From the NCBI GenBank assembly GCA_030015575.1, contig CM057344.1:599734410-599798409 (forward strand): DNA of 64,000 nt. The letters are read 5' to 3'. Of this stretch, positions 36,152 through 47,500 are shown piece by piece. This stretch comes from Agapanthus africanus (lineage: Eukaryota; Streptophyta; Magnoliopsida; Asparagales; Amaryllidaceae). The notes beneath the pieces are model-generated. The model was not told where the DNA came from. It searched no databases and saw only the letters and a list, made by a program, of their open reading frames with translations. Each line of letters begins with the position of its first letter. Positions within the stretch are counted from its first letter, which is position 1. The position numbers were made by a program, and so were the translations under genes.

Positions 36152-39100
36152 GGAGCGGCGACAGTTCCGCATGTGACTATACCTCCATCACCGCCCCCTC
36201 CTCAGAGAGCTCTACTACCTGCCACAGGCGATGCTCCATGCTAGTTAGGTGCACCCAGAGGCCATAGGCGCGGCACACCGATCCAGAGAGGACGAGGAGG
36301 CAGAGGCCGAAGCCGAGGTCAGCCCGCTATTGGAGGAGGTCAGGCCCGAGTTTTTGCATTGACACCCCAAGATGCGCAGGCATCCAATGTCGTCGTTACA
36401 GGTACCCTATCAGTATGCTCTGTTGATGCACACGTGTTGTTCGATCCCGGATCCACGTACTCATACGTTTCCATCCACTTCGTGCCGAGTTTGGGTAGAG
36501 AGTCCGGTTTGCTTGATCAGCCGCTTGTTATGACCACTCCTGTGGGAGAGTCTTTTGTTGCTAGGCACGTGTTCCGATCCTGTACCGTTCGTATTGGCGA
36601 GCGAGAGCTGCCTGTCGATTTGATCCTTCTGGAGATGTTGGACTTCGATGTTCTCTTGGGCATGGATTGGTTAGCCACGTGCTATGCGTCGGTGGACTGC
36701 CGCGAGAAGACAGTTAGATTTTGTTTTCCCGGCGAGTCGGCTTTTGTTGTGCAGGGGGACCGTGGTGCCGCCCCTCACATTTTGATTTCTTCTCTCCGCG
36801 CTGATCAGCTGTTGAGGAAGGGATGTTGGGGATTTCTAGCCTGTGTATGCGATACTAGAGCTACGGATGTTCCATTGGACCAGGTTCCGATTGCATGCGA
36901 GTTCCCCGATGTTTTCCCTGACGAGCTGCCAGGACTGCCACCTGAGCGCGATGTCGAGTTCTGTATCGATTTGATTCCCGGCTTGGGGCCTATTTTTGTA
37001 CCGCCTTATCGGATGGCCCCGGCGGAGCTTAGAGAGTTGAAGGTTCAGCTGCAAGATTTGTTAGATAAGGGACTTATTCGACCCAGTGTTTCTCCATGGG
37101 GTGCTCCGGTCCTGTTTGTCAAGAAGAAGGACGGAAGCTTGCGCTTATGTATCGACTACCGCCAGCTGAACAAGGTTACCATGAGGAACAGATATCCGTT
37201 GCCGCGCATTGATGATTTGTTCGACCAGCTCCATGGTGCGGGGTATTTTTCGAGGATCGACTTACGATCAGGATACCATCAGCTGCGAGTCCGACAGGAG
37301 GATATACCGAAGACGGCGTTCCGTACACGCTATGGCCACTATAAGTTTCTGGTGATGTCGTTCGGACTCACCGATGCCCCCGCAGCTTTTATGTATTTGA
37401 TGAACCGTACCTTCAGGCCGTATCTTGACTTGTTCATCATCGTGTTCATCGACGATATTTTGGTGTATTCCCGGAGCCGAGAGGAGCACGAGCAGCACCT
37501 GCGGATTACGTTACAAACTCTGAGGGAGCACCAGCTGTTCGCGAAGTTCTCCAAGTGTGCATTCTGGCTGGACAGCGTTGGTTTCTTGGGCCACATGATT
37601 ACGAGAGATGGCATATGTGTGGACCCGAAGAAGATTGAGACTGTTCAGCAGTGGCCCCGACCGACGTCGGTTACTGAGATCCGTAGTTTTCTAGGCCTGG
37701 CAGGCTACTACAGGCGTTTTGTTCAGGACTTCTCCCGTATAGCTGCACCTTTGACTAGTTTGACCCGGAAGGGAGTTCCTTTCGTTTGGACGGAGGAGTG
37801 CGAGCACAGTTTTCAGCAGCTACAGACTTGTTTGACTACGGCGCCCGTATTATCTTTGCCTTCGGGATCAGGCGGATTTGTGGTCTACTGTGACGCTTCA
37901 CGAGTGGGGTTAGGATGCGTATTGATGCAGCATGACCGGGTGATCGCATATGCTTCTCGGAAGTTGAAGAAGCATGAACAGAACTACCCCACTCACGATT
38001 TGGAGATGGCTGCTGTGGTCTTTGCACTGAAGATATGGCGACATTACCTATATGGCGAGTCGTGCCAAATATTCACGGACCACAAGAGCTTAAAATACAT
38101 ATTTCAGCAGCGAGACCTGAACCTCAAACAGCGTCGTTGGATGGAGTTGGTGAAAGACTACGACTGTGAGATCTTATACCACCCGGGCAAGGCGAATGTG
38201 GTAGCGGATGCCTTGAGCAGGAGGCACGGGGGTAGTCTATCCTGTTTACGCGTAGTGCAGAGGCAGTCGTCAGCAGATTGGCAGATTTTATGCGACAGCC
38301 GAGTTGAGTTCGAGTTCACTCCGACAGGGGGACAGCTCGCGCATGTTCGTGCACGTCCACAGTTGCTTGACCGTATATATGAGGCACAGCGCAGAGATGA
38401 CCATTGCTCAGAGATCATGGCACAGATGGGACAGGGCAGATTTTTCGAGTTCGTGATTGATGATCAGGGGATATTACGATTTGGATCTAGACTGTGCGTA
38501 CCAGATGCTGAGGGATTGCGGCGCGATATTCTTGAGGAGGCACATCGATCGGAGTATAGTGTCCACCCCAATTCCACCAAGATGTACCATGACATGAGAG
38601 AGAGCTACTGGTGGGACGGAATGAAGAAGGACATCGCGGAGTTCGTATCGAGATGCCTGACTTGTCGGCAAGTCAAGGCCGAGCACCAGAGGCCCGCAGG
38701 AGAGCTGCAGCCGTTACCCATTTCGGAGTGGAAATGGGAGCAGATTTCGATGGATTTCATTGTGGCTCTACCCAGGACCAGTCGAGGGTACGACTCCATC
38801 TGGGTGATCGTAGATCGATTGACGAAGGCGGCTCACTTCCTGCCAGTAAAGACTACTTTCAGCTTCGCTCGGTATGCCCAGCTTTACATCGACGAGATCG
38901 TGCGGTTGCATGGCATACCGACTTGTATCGTGTCAGATCGAGGCACCCAGTTTACCAGCCGACTATGGCAGAGGCTTCAGGAGGCATTGGGAACTTGTTT
39001 GAGCTTTAACACAGCATTCCATCCCCAGACCGACGGACAGTCAGAGCGGACCATTCAGACTCTCGAGGACATGCCCAGAGCGTATGTTTTGGACTTCGGC

Positions 39101-39811
39101 GGTAGCTGGGATCGTCATTTACCTCTAGTAGAGTTCTCCTATAACAACAGCTTCCAGGATACTATTCAGATGGCACCTTTCGAGGCGTTGTATGGGAGGA
39201 GATGTAGATCACACGTTTGTTGGACCGAGCTGAGCGAGAGCAGTATTTTCGGGCCGCAGATCGTGCAGGAGACGACCGAGAAGGTGCAGTTGATTCGAGA
39301 CCGGATGAGGGCAGCTCAGTGCAGGAAGAAATCGTATGCAGACAGGCGCCGTCGCAGATTAGAGTTCGCAGTTGGCGACCATGTTTTTCTGAGAGTCTCT
39401 CGGATGAAGGGCGTGATGCGTTTTGGGCGAAAGGGGAAGCTTAGCCCTAGATTCGTAGGTCCCTTCAAGATCCTCGAGCGTGTCGGCGCTGTTGCATATC
39501 GTTTGGCTCTTCCACCCAGCTTTTTAGATGTTCATCCCATCTTCCACGTATCGATGCTACGCCTTTATCTTCATGACCCTTCCCACACGATTCAGCATCA
39601 GACAGTTCAGCTTGAACCCGATCTTTCGTTCACCGTGCAGCCAGTTGAGATATTGGATCGGCAGGTGAAGAAACTTCGATCAAAGGTCCTGCCGTCTGTG
39701 AAAGTTCTTTGGCACAGCCCAAGCAGCAAGGAGATCACTTGGGAGGCCGAGGGAGAGATGCGTAAAAAATTCCCTCATCTTTTTGAAGGTACGCGTTGTT
39801 GCATATTTTAA
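36152..39811 (+). pseudogene. Gypsy-3 pol: protease, RT, RNase H, integrase with chromodomain
   Basis: From about 36350 the frame is open for 3.4 kb. The protease has [10 protein letters not shown] (36434-36463); Pro after the catalytic Asp is seen in some plant chromoviruses. RT has [23 protein letters not shown] and FIDDILVYS (about 37100-37470). RNase H has [11 protein letters not shown] and [10 protein letters not shown] (about 37885-38100). Integrase has the zinc-binding HPNSTKM and CLTCRQ region, [14 protein letters not shown] and SERTIQT. The chromodomain-like tail ends MRKKFPHLF, with TAA 39809-39811. All catalytic motifs are readable. [10 protein letters not shown] replaces the usual MPFGLTNAPA. 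The only defects are the two upstream stops. Confidence 0.93.
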
Positions 39812-39845
39812 AATTCGGGGACGAATTTTCTTAAGGGGGGAAGAC
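39810..39845 (+). other. Pre-PPT hairpin and polypurine tract of Gypsy-3
   Basis: AAAATTCG (39810-39817) and CGAATTTT (39822-39829) form an 8-bp perfect stem with loop GGGA. Then comes AAGGGGGGAAGA before the LTR at 39846. The stem differs from that of Gypsy-1 by changes on both arms. Confidence 0.75.
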
Positions 39846-41430
39846 TGTAACACCTGAGTTTAGGGTTAGTAGTAATTAAGGGTTAATGTGGGGGGTTTTT
39901 TGGTAAAAAGTTTACCAAAATGGGATTCTAGTAATTTATCTGGTCTTATGGTTATCTTTATAGAATTTTATCTCGACCACACACACTTGTGCACGTTAAC
40001 AGGGTTTAGATTAGGGTTTGCCATATAATTGAGCTTGTGGGTTAACTATGTTTAAGTTAACCATGGTGGGTTAGGTCGTTGGTTAAGTTAATTGAGTTGT
40101 TTAGAGCTAATTAGTTTAAATTGGGGATGGTTGGCTTTGACCATGGGTATTTAGAGAGTTTTAAGGTTGACTTAGAGAGAGAGAGAGGGATGTGATGTTG
40201 TCATGATGGTTTAAGAATTAGTCACCCTCTTTCACCTCAAACTTTTGAAAGTCTTCTCACCCTCAAATCCCTCTCACTCACATACAATTATCAACCCAAA
40301 TTTTTTCAAATCAGCCCCCCCTAAACCACCACCTATGGCTGCTGCAGCAGCTGATGATTCCCATCAGCCATTCTCAGCTCATTTTCAGCATCAGTTCTTC
40401 ATAAAACAGCCCATTAACTGCTGCATAAACAGCCACTCCAGCCCCTAACATCATTACAAACAGCCCCAACCTCAAATTCCTCTCTCACACACTCACATCA
40501 GCCCAATTACCATCTTTTCAGCCACCAAAACAACCTCTTCAGCCAAACATCAGAATGAACATCAGCATCAGCCACCAAGAGCAGCACATCAGCCCCCTGT
40601 ACATCAGCCTGCACATAAGCTGTTACATCAGCTTCAACCTTCTTCAAAACATCAGCAACAGCAGCTGTTTCAGCCCCAACTCCTTACATAACACCCCCCT
40701 CACAACACTCAAACCTTCCCTCAAGATTACCCCAACCCCCCTGCTGCTGCTGCTACTTCAAAACAGCAAGCACCCTAAAACTGTTTCAGCTTCAGCAGCA
40801 GCATCAGCTGAACCAGTGACAGTTTCAGCCCAACACCATACCACCTTAGCTCAACACCACACTATATCAGTCCCAACATACAAACCAACACCATAGCAAC
40901 ATCCCTACCTTCACAAGCAACAGCATCAGCAACAGTTCAGCCCAAACATCAGCTTCAGCAACAGTAAAGCTCAGCTCATTCCAGCCAAGTTTTGCAGCAC
41001 CTACTCCCTTCTTCTTCTCCTTCTCCTTGGTTGCAAGGTTCCTAGGGGGTATAACTCCTAAACTCTTTTCAATTTGTGTAGATTATGTGCTTGATTAGCT
41101 AGTTTAGTGTTTTATCGTGATTTTAGTACTAGAACTTGTGTTGTGATGGTAGATCTAGTTTCATTAGAGTGCTTGTAGTTTAATTAACCCTTTTAGGTGT
41201 TAATTAGTCTGTTTTAGCCTAGTAGTGTCGTTAAATTTAGATGGATAGCCTTAAATTGCTAAAATTATGGTAATCTAGCTTAATTAGTGTCCATTTCATG
41301 CTTTAGTAGTGATTTTGGGTGATTTAAGGGAATTTTGGCAAAAGTGATGGTAGTGTTAGTTAGAATAGCCCTTTTAGGTACTGATGAGGCGAGTTAACCA
41401 GAGGATTGCCCCAGATTTCACAATGACATC
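39846..41430 (+). repeat. Gypsy-3 3' LTR, left part
   Basis: Matches 30818-32409 with few changes, including the CAGC-rich tract (about 40290-41010). The Tat element interrupts it after ...ACAATGACATC. The right part resumes at 63878. Confidence 0.92.
41426..41430. repeat. Left target-site duplication of the Tat element (ACATC)
   Basis: ACATC here and ACACC at 63878-63882. The uninterrupted 5' LTR of Gypsy-3 reads ACACC (32405-32409), so the left copy has one C-to-T change. Confidence 0.85.
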
Positions 41431-41979
41431 TGTTCCCCTCCAAAAGGCGGCGCACAGGACTGCGATGTCCTGACGCTGAGATTCGGGGCAGATGCTAATT
41501 GGTTTTATCCATCCACCTCTCCGAAGATGCCAAGTTGATTTATGACACCGTGTATAGAAGGTTTAGACGGATGCGGCCGATGTAGCAGACTTTGTCAGAT
41601 TCCCCCTCGTTTGAGGGGTTTTTGATTGTGGGGACGCTCTTCCCTGCAGGCGCAAGCCCCTGCAGTTAATTACGCTACCGCATCGCGGTAGCCACTTTCT
41701 CCTTCTCCAGAATTTCACTTCGTGTCGTGTGTGTTTGTTTTGTTTGTGGTTGCCCGTGGATTGTATACGGAGACTGAGTAATGCCGTCGCCCGTAGGACG
41801 TGGATTAGTCCAAATCCGTATTTATTTAGATTTGGGTTTGGTGTTTTTAGTTTAAGGATGCATTAGTCACGTTGCGGCTAAGATCAACTTAAACTTTCGT
41901 CAAGGATACGTTGGTCCTGTTTTGGACTAAGATCGACTTGAACGGGATCGTTTAGATCCGAAAGAAGAGCAATTGGCTC

Positions 41980-42200
41980 TATTGTTCCAGTTTAGAGACG
42001 TGGTGGTCTATGTTCCAGTTTAGGGACGTGGTGGTCCGTCATTAGTTTAGGGACGTTTCGGTCCGATATTAGTTTAGGGACGTTTCGGTCCATCATTAGT
42101 TTAGGGACGTCTCGGTCCGACATTAGTTTAAGGACGTCTCGGTCCAATATTAGTTTAAGGACGTCTCGGTCCACGAGTTTAAGGACCCCGCAGTCCATAT
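41980..42200. repeat. 27-bp tandem array in the Tat 3' LTR
   Basis: About eight units of the form ATTAGTTTAGGGACGTTTCG plus GTCCNNN. The period is divisible by three, so the minus strand reads as a 9-residue repeat (VLKLMSDRD-like) in a 91-codon ORF, but this is most likely non-coding. The same array is at about 62290-62510, and diverged copies lie at 52195-52280. Confidence 0.85.
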
Positions 42201-42936
42201 GGGTGTGTGGTCGTTGGGACCCGTCACCTCTTTGACGTCGTTGAGGAATTGCAACGATGGATATCAAAGGAGTTCGGAGATGTACCCTTGAACCGGATGT
42301 GGATTGGTTTAGGAGAGCCGTTTTGCTCAGTTAATTTAGTTTAAGGACTTATGGCCACGATTGGGCTAAGTCCAGTTAAAAATGTCCAATATTTTATTTG
42401 CATTTGTTTTTATTTTTATTTGGGCTTTGCCCAGAAAAGATGCAGAGCATCAATTTGTTTTGGGCTCTGCCCTTTATAAATGATGCAGAGCATCAATTTC
42501 ATTTGGGCTCTCCCTTTCATTGCTCTGCAATTTATTTTGGCCTGTTAGGTCTTTTTGATTTGGGCCTGGCCCTTCAAGCAGTGCATTGCATTTATGCAAA
42601 GCATTGAGAATCTTCAAGAAACAGAAGTGCAGAGCACTTTTTAATCTTTTGATCTAAAGAAAAACAAGTTTTTTTCTTCTTTTCTTGTTTTTCCTTATTT
42701 CAGAGAACCAAGGGTTCATAACAAGTGCAAGGCACTACCTTTTTTTATTTTATTTACTTATTTATTTATTTATTGAAGATCCATGATCTTGTTCTTAGAT
42801 CAATGATCTGTTCCCAAGAGAATTTTCTCTTTTAAAGGTTTTACCTTTTTTGTGTTCTTCAAGAATTCTCAGGAGTTCTCTTTCTTCCCTTTTTTTTTGC
42901 CAGATGGTCCTTCTCTTGAAATGAGGTTTGGGGTCC

Positions 42937-42944
42937 TTTTTATA
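42937..42944 (-). promoter_or_regulatory. Putative sense TATA box of the Tat LTR
   Basis: The minus strand reads TATAAAAA, about 190 bp downstream (in element sense) of the G-box array. The active copy would be the one in the 5' LTR at 63249-63256. Confidence 0.5.
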
Positions 42945-43129
42945 GTGCACATAAATTAGTTAAATTTGTTAAAGAGATCTTTTTCTGAGTGATTTGGGGA
43001 ATTTTCCCCACCGTTGGATCTTTGATCCAAGGCCCCTGTTTTACAGAAGAAGATTTTCTTGTTTTACTCAAGAACAGAAAGGATTTCTTTAAATCTTTAT
43101 TCTGTTTTTTGCGCAACTCCCCAGTGCGT

Positions 43130-43461
43130 GACACGTGTCGCGCAGCGCTTGCGCAGCTGTGCTTGCGCAGTTGCGCAGACACGTGTCGCGCGGCGCGGCG
43201 CTTGCGCATTTGTGCTTGCGCAGTTGTGCAGACACGTGTCGCGAAGCGCCGCGCTTGCGCAGCACCGTTTGCGCAGTTGCGCAGACACGTGTCGCGCAGC
43301 GCAGCGCTTGCGCAACTGTGCTTGCTCAACTGCGCAGACACGTGTCGCGCAGCGCAGCGTTTGCGCAGCAACGTTTGCGCAACTGCGCAGACACGTGTCG
43401 CGCAGCGCTTGCGCAATTGTGCTTGCGCAGTTGCGTTTGCGCAACTGCGCAGACACGTGTC
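43130..43461. repeat. Array of seven GACACGTGTC palindromes in the Tat 3' LTR
   Basis: The 10-bp palindrome GACACGTGTC occurs at 43130, 43178, 43231, 43284, 43337, 43390 and 43452, mostly at a 53-bp period, embedded in GCGCAG/TTGCGCA-rich DNA. Each contains the G-box core CACGTG bound by plant bZIP and bHLH factors. The 5' LTR has four intact copies (63442, 63536, 63589, 63656) and one degenerate. This copy-number difference accounts for most of the 109-bp LTR length difference. Confidence 0.85.
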
Positions 43462-43775
43462 GCGCAATGCAGCGCTTGCGCAATCTGAACGTTGCATACT
43501 TTTTATTTTTTAAGAGTGCCTTGCTCTGATTGAACACACTGCCTCGGGCGTTGCGTTGACGTATCAACTTCTGACACGCGGCGCGTTGCGCGCAATGCTC
43601 GAAATTTAAAGCGTTGCTTCCAAAAGTTGAATTTTCAAAATTCAAACAGAGCCTTGCTCTGATTGGGGGAACAAATGCCCCCCACCGTTGCGCTCACGTG
43701 GCGCGCACGTGAGTGCAGCGGTGGCAAGATCCTGATCGTCGGATCAAAGGGGTCAGGTGAAAAGGCGCAGGCGCC

Positions 43776-43783
43776 TATAAATA
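43776..43783 (+). promoter_or_regulatory. TATA box of the antisense gene
   Basis: TATAAATA within GCCTATAAATAGG, 103 bp outside the 3' LTR and on the strand of the plant-mobile-domain gene. Transcription would start near 43810, giving a leader of about 775 bases before ATG 44584. Confidence 0.65.
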
Positions 43784-43833
43784 GGACCCTTGGTCCTTGG
43801 TAATTCTTTACCATTTTCAAGAATTTGAATTTC

Positions 43834-44340
43834 AGAGCCTTGCTCTTGCTTAAGAACTTCCAGAGCCTTGCTCTTGCTTAAGAACTTTCAGAGCCTTGCT
43901 CTTGTGATTTCCCCAAGAACTTCAAAGTTCTAGTCTTAGAATCACTCTTGGTAAAATTAATTAAATTAATTTAAATTAATTTTAATTAACAGAGTCTTGC
44001 TCTTATAGATCTTTGATCTAAAGAAAAACCCCTTTGGGGTTTCTTCAACAGAGCCTTGCTCTCAAAAATTTACAGATTTACAGAGATCTGATCCATAGGT
44101 TTTAACCCATGAACAGAGCTTTGCTCTTAGATCAAATGTAGATCTTTTTAGATCTGAGAAACGGAGAAAATTTTTGTTTTATAAGTTTTCATAGATTTTT
44201 CAAGATTCTAAAACTCTAATTCTTCTAAATAAAATTGATGGATCTTTCCACCATTACCATAGAGCTATGCTCTTTTAAGGAATCTTGTTCCCCTGAGACC
44301 AGAGTTTGACAAATGTCACTCTGTGACAGAGTTTTACTCT
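43834..44340 (+). repeat. Repeated AGAGC-GCTCT mini-hairpins in the antisense gene leader
   Basis: AGAGCCTTGCTCT or close variants lie at 43834, 43862, 43890, 43991, 44050, 44115, 44261 and 44328, with a further copy at 43648 inside the LTR. Most are short inverted repeats (AGAGC / GCTCT around three bases). The variants CTT, TTT and TAT fall in the loop. Confidence 0.7.
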
Positions 44341-44583
44341 GAAAGAGAATATTTCTCCTTGTCTCTAGGGATTTCCCATCAGTGAGGATATTCTTTTGGG
44401 GACCTTTTCATTAATTGACTGTCTCATCTAATGATGGAGTTGTCTTATTAAATGATGTACCGTCATCCAGATTTTGTGGGTCCCCCTTTTTGTCCCCTAC
44501 CCATTACATCACAGTGTGGAGTAAGATTTCAAAATGCCAAGTGTCAGAACACTAACGGTTATTTTTGTCTTTCTACAGAAAAT

Positions 44584-47500
44584 ATGTCCGGCGACTTGTC
44601 TTTCCCCTTTGTTCGCTCGGAAGGAGGGTTCCCCCATTCGCCGGTGGACCGGGTGGCGTTCGCTCTCATTAAAGATCATGACCCTGAGTGCAAAAAGCTC
44701 CACCTGTGGGGAAGGTGGTACAGCCAGATCATCCAAGGCCGTCGCAGCTTCAGTTCCGCCTCGCCGTCTGAGCCTACAGTCGCGATCCCCTATGCAGACG
44801 AACCCCCGGTGAAGTATGCCGTGGAGGTTAAAAACTGGAATTCTGATGACCTCCTCCAGCCTGCGATCGGTGCCATCCCCGTGCAGCCGCCGCCGGCAAT
44901 AGATATTCTGGGGAGGCGAATCTGTCAGGGTGAAGCACGCCCTTGGGGACAGGCTTACAATATTGGACTGATCCCGCGACCCCCCGCCGGATATTTGCAG
45001 TGGGCCCAGTACATCTTATCGGCGAAAAGGACTCATCTAACGAGGATTGGTTTATATTCAGCCATCTACGTTTCGCTTTTCGAGTATCCCTCTCCTCCAA
45101 CGTGGTGGGTCAAGGCCTTTATTGAACAATGGAATATCCCCACTCACACCTTCCTGATGACGGATAGGGAAGTCTCTATCTCCTTGGAGGAATTCGCTGA
45201 GATTTCGGGTCTACCAATGAGGGGAGAGCACTACGAGGAGCTGCTTCCTCCTGACGAGTACGTCTTTGCCACCAAGCAGCTGGTGTTTGACTTAACTCCG
45301 GAAAATGCCATTCAGCATCAGTATCCGGGCTTGGTGAAGGTGTTGGAGATCTATGAGGAACTCCATTTGGAATCGGGCGAGCAGGGCGTCAGTTTCGCAG
45401 ATTTTATTGCTCGCTTTATTCGCCCGGAGTTCCTATCAGAGCAGGGCGAGAAGTTCGCTCAGCTTGCTGACCCTTTTGGTTTCGGCTTGGACCGCCGACC
45501 TATATCGGAAAATGACCAGCGGGATTTTTATCTCCCCGGCATTGCCAACGTCCCTTTCTCAGAGATCGCCGTTCCTGGCATGGACGAGGAGACCTTTTTT
45601 ATAGGGTTCTTGGGTTTATGGTTATGCAGCTTCGCGCTTCCCACGCACCCACGCCTCATGCGGCCCTCCGTCTTTTACCCGGCGCATCGAATGGTGGCTG
45701 GTTTGTAGTTATCGGTAGGGATCGCCGGGCTGGCTTACCTCTATAATGGACTTAGCGTAGCGGCGGACGCTAGTGAGCCTGGAGTACAGCCTGCCAACTT
45801 CCCGATGCACTATTTCACTTCTTGGATGGAGATGCACGTGCAAGGGGTGTTTGGTGCCCATAAGACTCCTCTGTTCTTTGAGAAATGCAGACTTCCGAGA
45901 ATCATGCGGTTGGTCGGGGCTTCAATTGTGGTTGCATCCCCGCGGGATTCTAGGGGACTGCTCTTGCGTCCACATCTGGTCGGAGCGAAGATTTCTTTTG
46001 TGGATAAGGTCATCACCATAGGCTCAGAGACCACTAAGTCAGTGGTGCCACTACGTGATGATTTTAAGGGCGGGGCTTCTGTACTGAAGGCTCGGGAAAT
46101 CCTCCACCTCTACTCCATTCGGTCGGGCTATCTAGTGTTTAGGCAGAATGAGACAGCTCTGTTTATGAGGTATAACCCACACCGATTTGCCCGGCAATCG
46201 AGTTACAACCAAGGGATCCCGATGGAAGCTTTTCTGGAAACACCCGTGGCCAACCAAGAGGGGATAAGGAATGCGATGCATCATTTCATACGGCTTAATA
46301 CAGGTTCCTATTTCTTTATCAGTGAACCTAGCTGTGCCCCTAAGATACTCCATTCATATGTAGCCTGGTATGCGCATGCTATGGGCCCAATCATCTTAAC
46401 GGAGAAGCGTATGCTGGTTGACCGTAGGGGTGCGCCTCCCGGCGGTGATCGCAAGGCTCCCTTGCAGCCAAGGATCCAGGTCATTCTCCCGATAAAAGGT
46501 GCCGGAGTTGATCGACCATGCGTGTTGAGCCCCCCGCGTAGATTGCCACTGCCTGCTACGGTGGATGTACCACCGGCGCCCCGTGCTCCCACGAAGGCGG
46601 CTAATGTAGTATCGCTAGAGTCCGGCGTAGGAGCAGATATTGGGACCCACCGCCCTAAAATAACTGCCAAGCGCAAATCTATTCCGGGTGGATCTAAAGC
46701 TGGCGGACAGAAGAAGAAAAAGTCCGCCCTTTCCCTTGATGCGATCCTTAGCCTAGAGCCTGCGGCTCCTCCCAACGAAGGCATAAGTGAATATGGCAGC
46801 AACAAGGGATTCTTGGTAGACCCTGCAGACATTAATTTGGCTGCCGCCATTGCAGCTTCGAAGCGATCGGCGAGGCTCGAAGCGATGTTAAGTAAACTCG
46901 CTGAGTCAGGTAATCATCAGCCACTTTCTTCGTCATTTTATTGCACTTTTTATTATTATCTTTAACTAATATTCGCCCGATTTTCAACAGGTGTCTCTTC
47001 TGAAGAGGCTATCGCTGCCTCTTTGAAAACCTTCCAAGAGGAGGAGGAGAAGCGCGCTCTAGCAGGCGTTGGTATGTCCCACCCCTTTCTCTTTTATAAG
47101 GAAAGTTTGTCATCTTTTCTGATGGTCAACCTAACCTTCTTTTGTTTCTTTGCAGGGGTTATATCAGTTGATGCGGGGATCCTTCCTGAGCCTGTTACTG
47201 AAGTCCGGTCTCGTCGAGGCTGCTGGAGGGGCCTCGACTTGACAAGACGACGAGGGATTCCCTGAAAAATCTGGAGGCATCCCTATTCACGGACGAGGAC
47301 GCCTCAATTAGAGAAGCCCTAGTGGCATCCGTCTCAACGGCTCGGGAGGAGCGGAAGCGGTTGAGACGCGAAGCAAAGGCGCGCAGAGCTGTTTTGGCCA
47401 CGGGAGCGGGCCCTAGCACTATTCCTCGCGCTGACACTCCTTCTGAAGAGGCCCCTGTCGCCCTATCTACTGCTCATAGGCAAGTGGCGCGCGCGGCCCG

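Larger units (their letters stand above)
41431..43673 (-). repeat. Tat 3' LTR (2,243 bp)
   Basis: Matches 61744-63877 apart from the length of the GACACGTGTC array and scattered substitutions. It contains a 27-bp tandem array (41980-42200), two GATGCAGAGCATCAATTT repeats (near 42438 and 42483), a minus-strand TATA box (42937-42944), and the G-box array (43130-43461). The purine tract (minus strand GGTGGGGGG) lies just outside the LTR at about 43678-43686. Confidence 0.93.

Noticed and set aside
41992-42267. 91-codon minus-strand ORF with a 9-residue repeat, present in both LTRs
   Set aside because: The repeat is explained by the 27-bp DNA array. It lies in LTR U5-like sequence with no start context or domain support.
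42940-43645. Long ORFs of 117-185 codons on both strands in the GCGCAG-rich LTR array
   Set aside because: They arise because the array is GC-rich and stop-poor in all frames. The 53-bp period is not a multiple of three, and the ORFs change length with copy number between the two LTRs.
44452-44583. Upstream in-frame ATG (44452) as start of the antisense protein
   Set aside because: The 44 extra codons precede an acceptor-like TTTCTACAG at 44570-44578 and look like leader or intron. ATG 44584 begins the recognisable protein.
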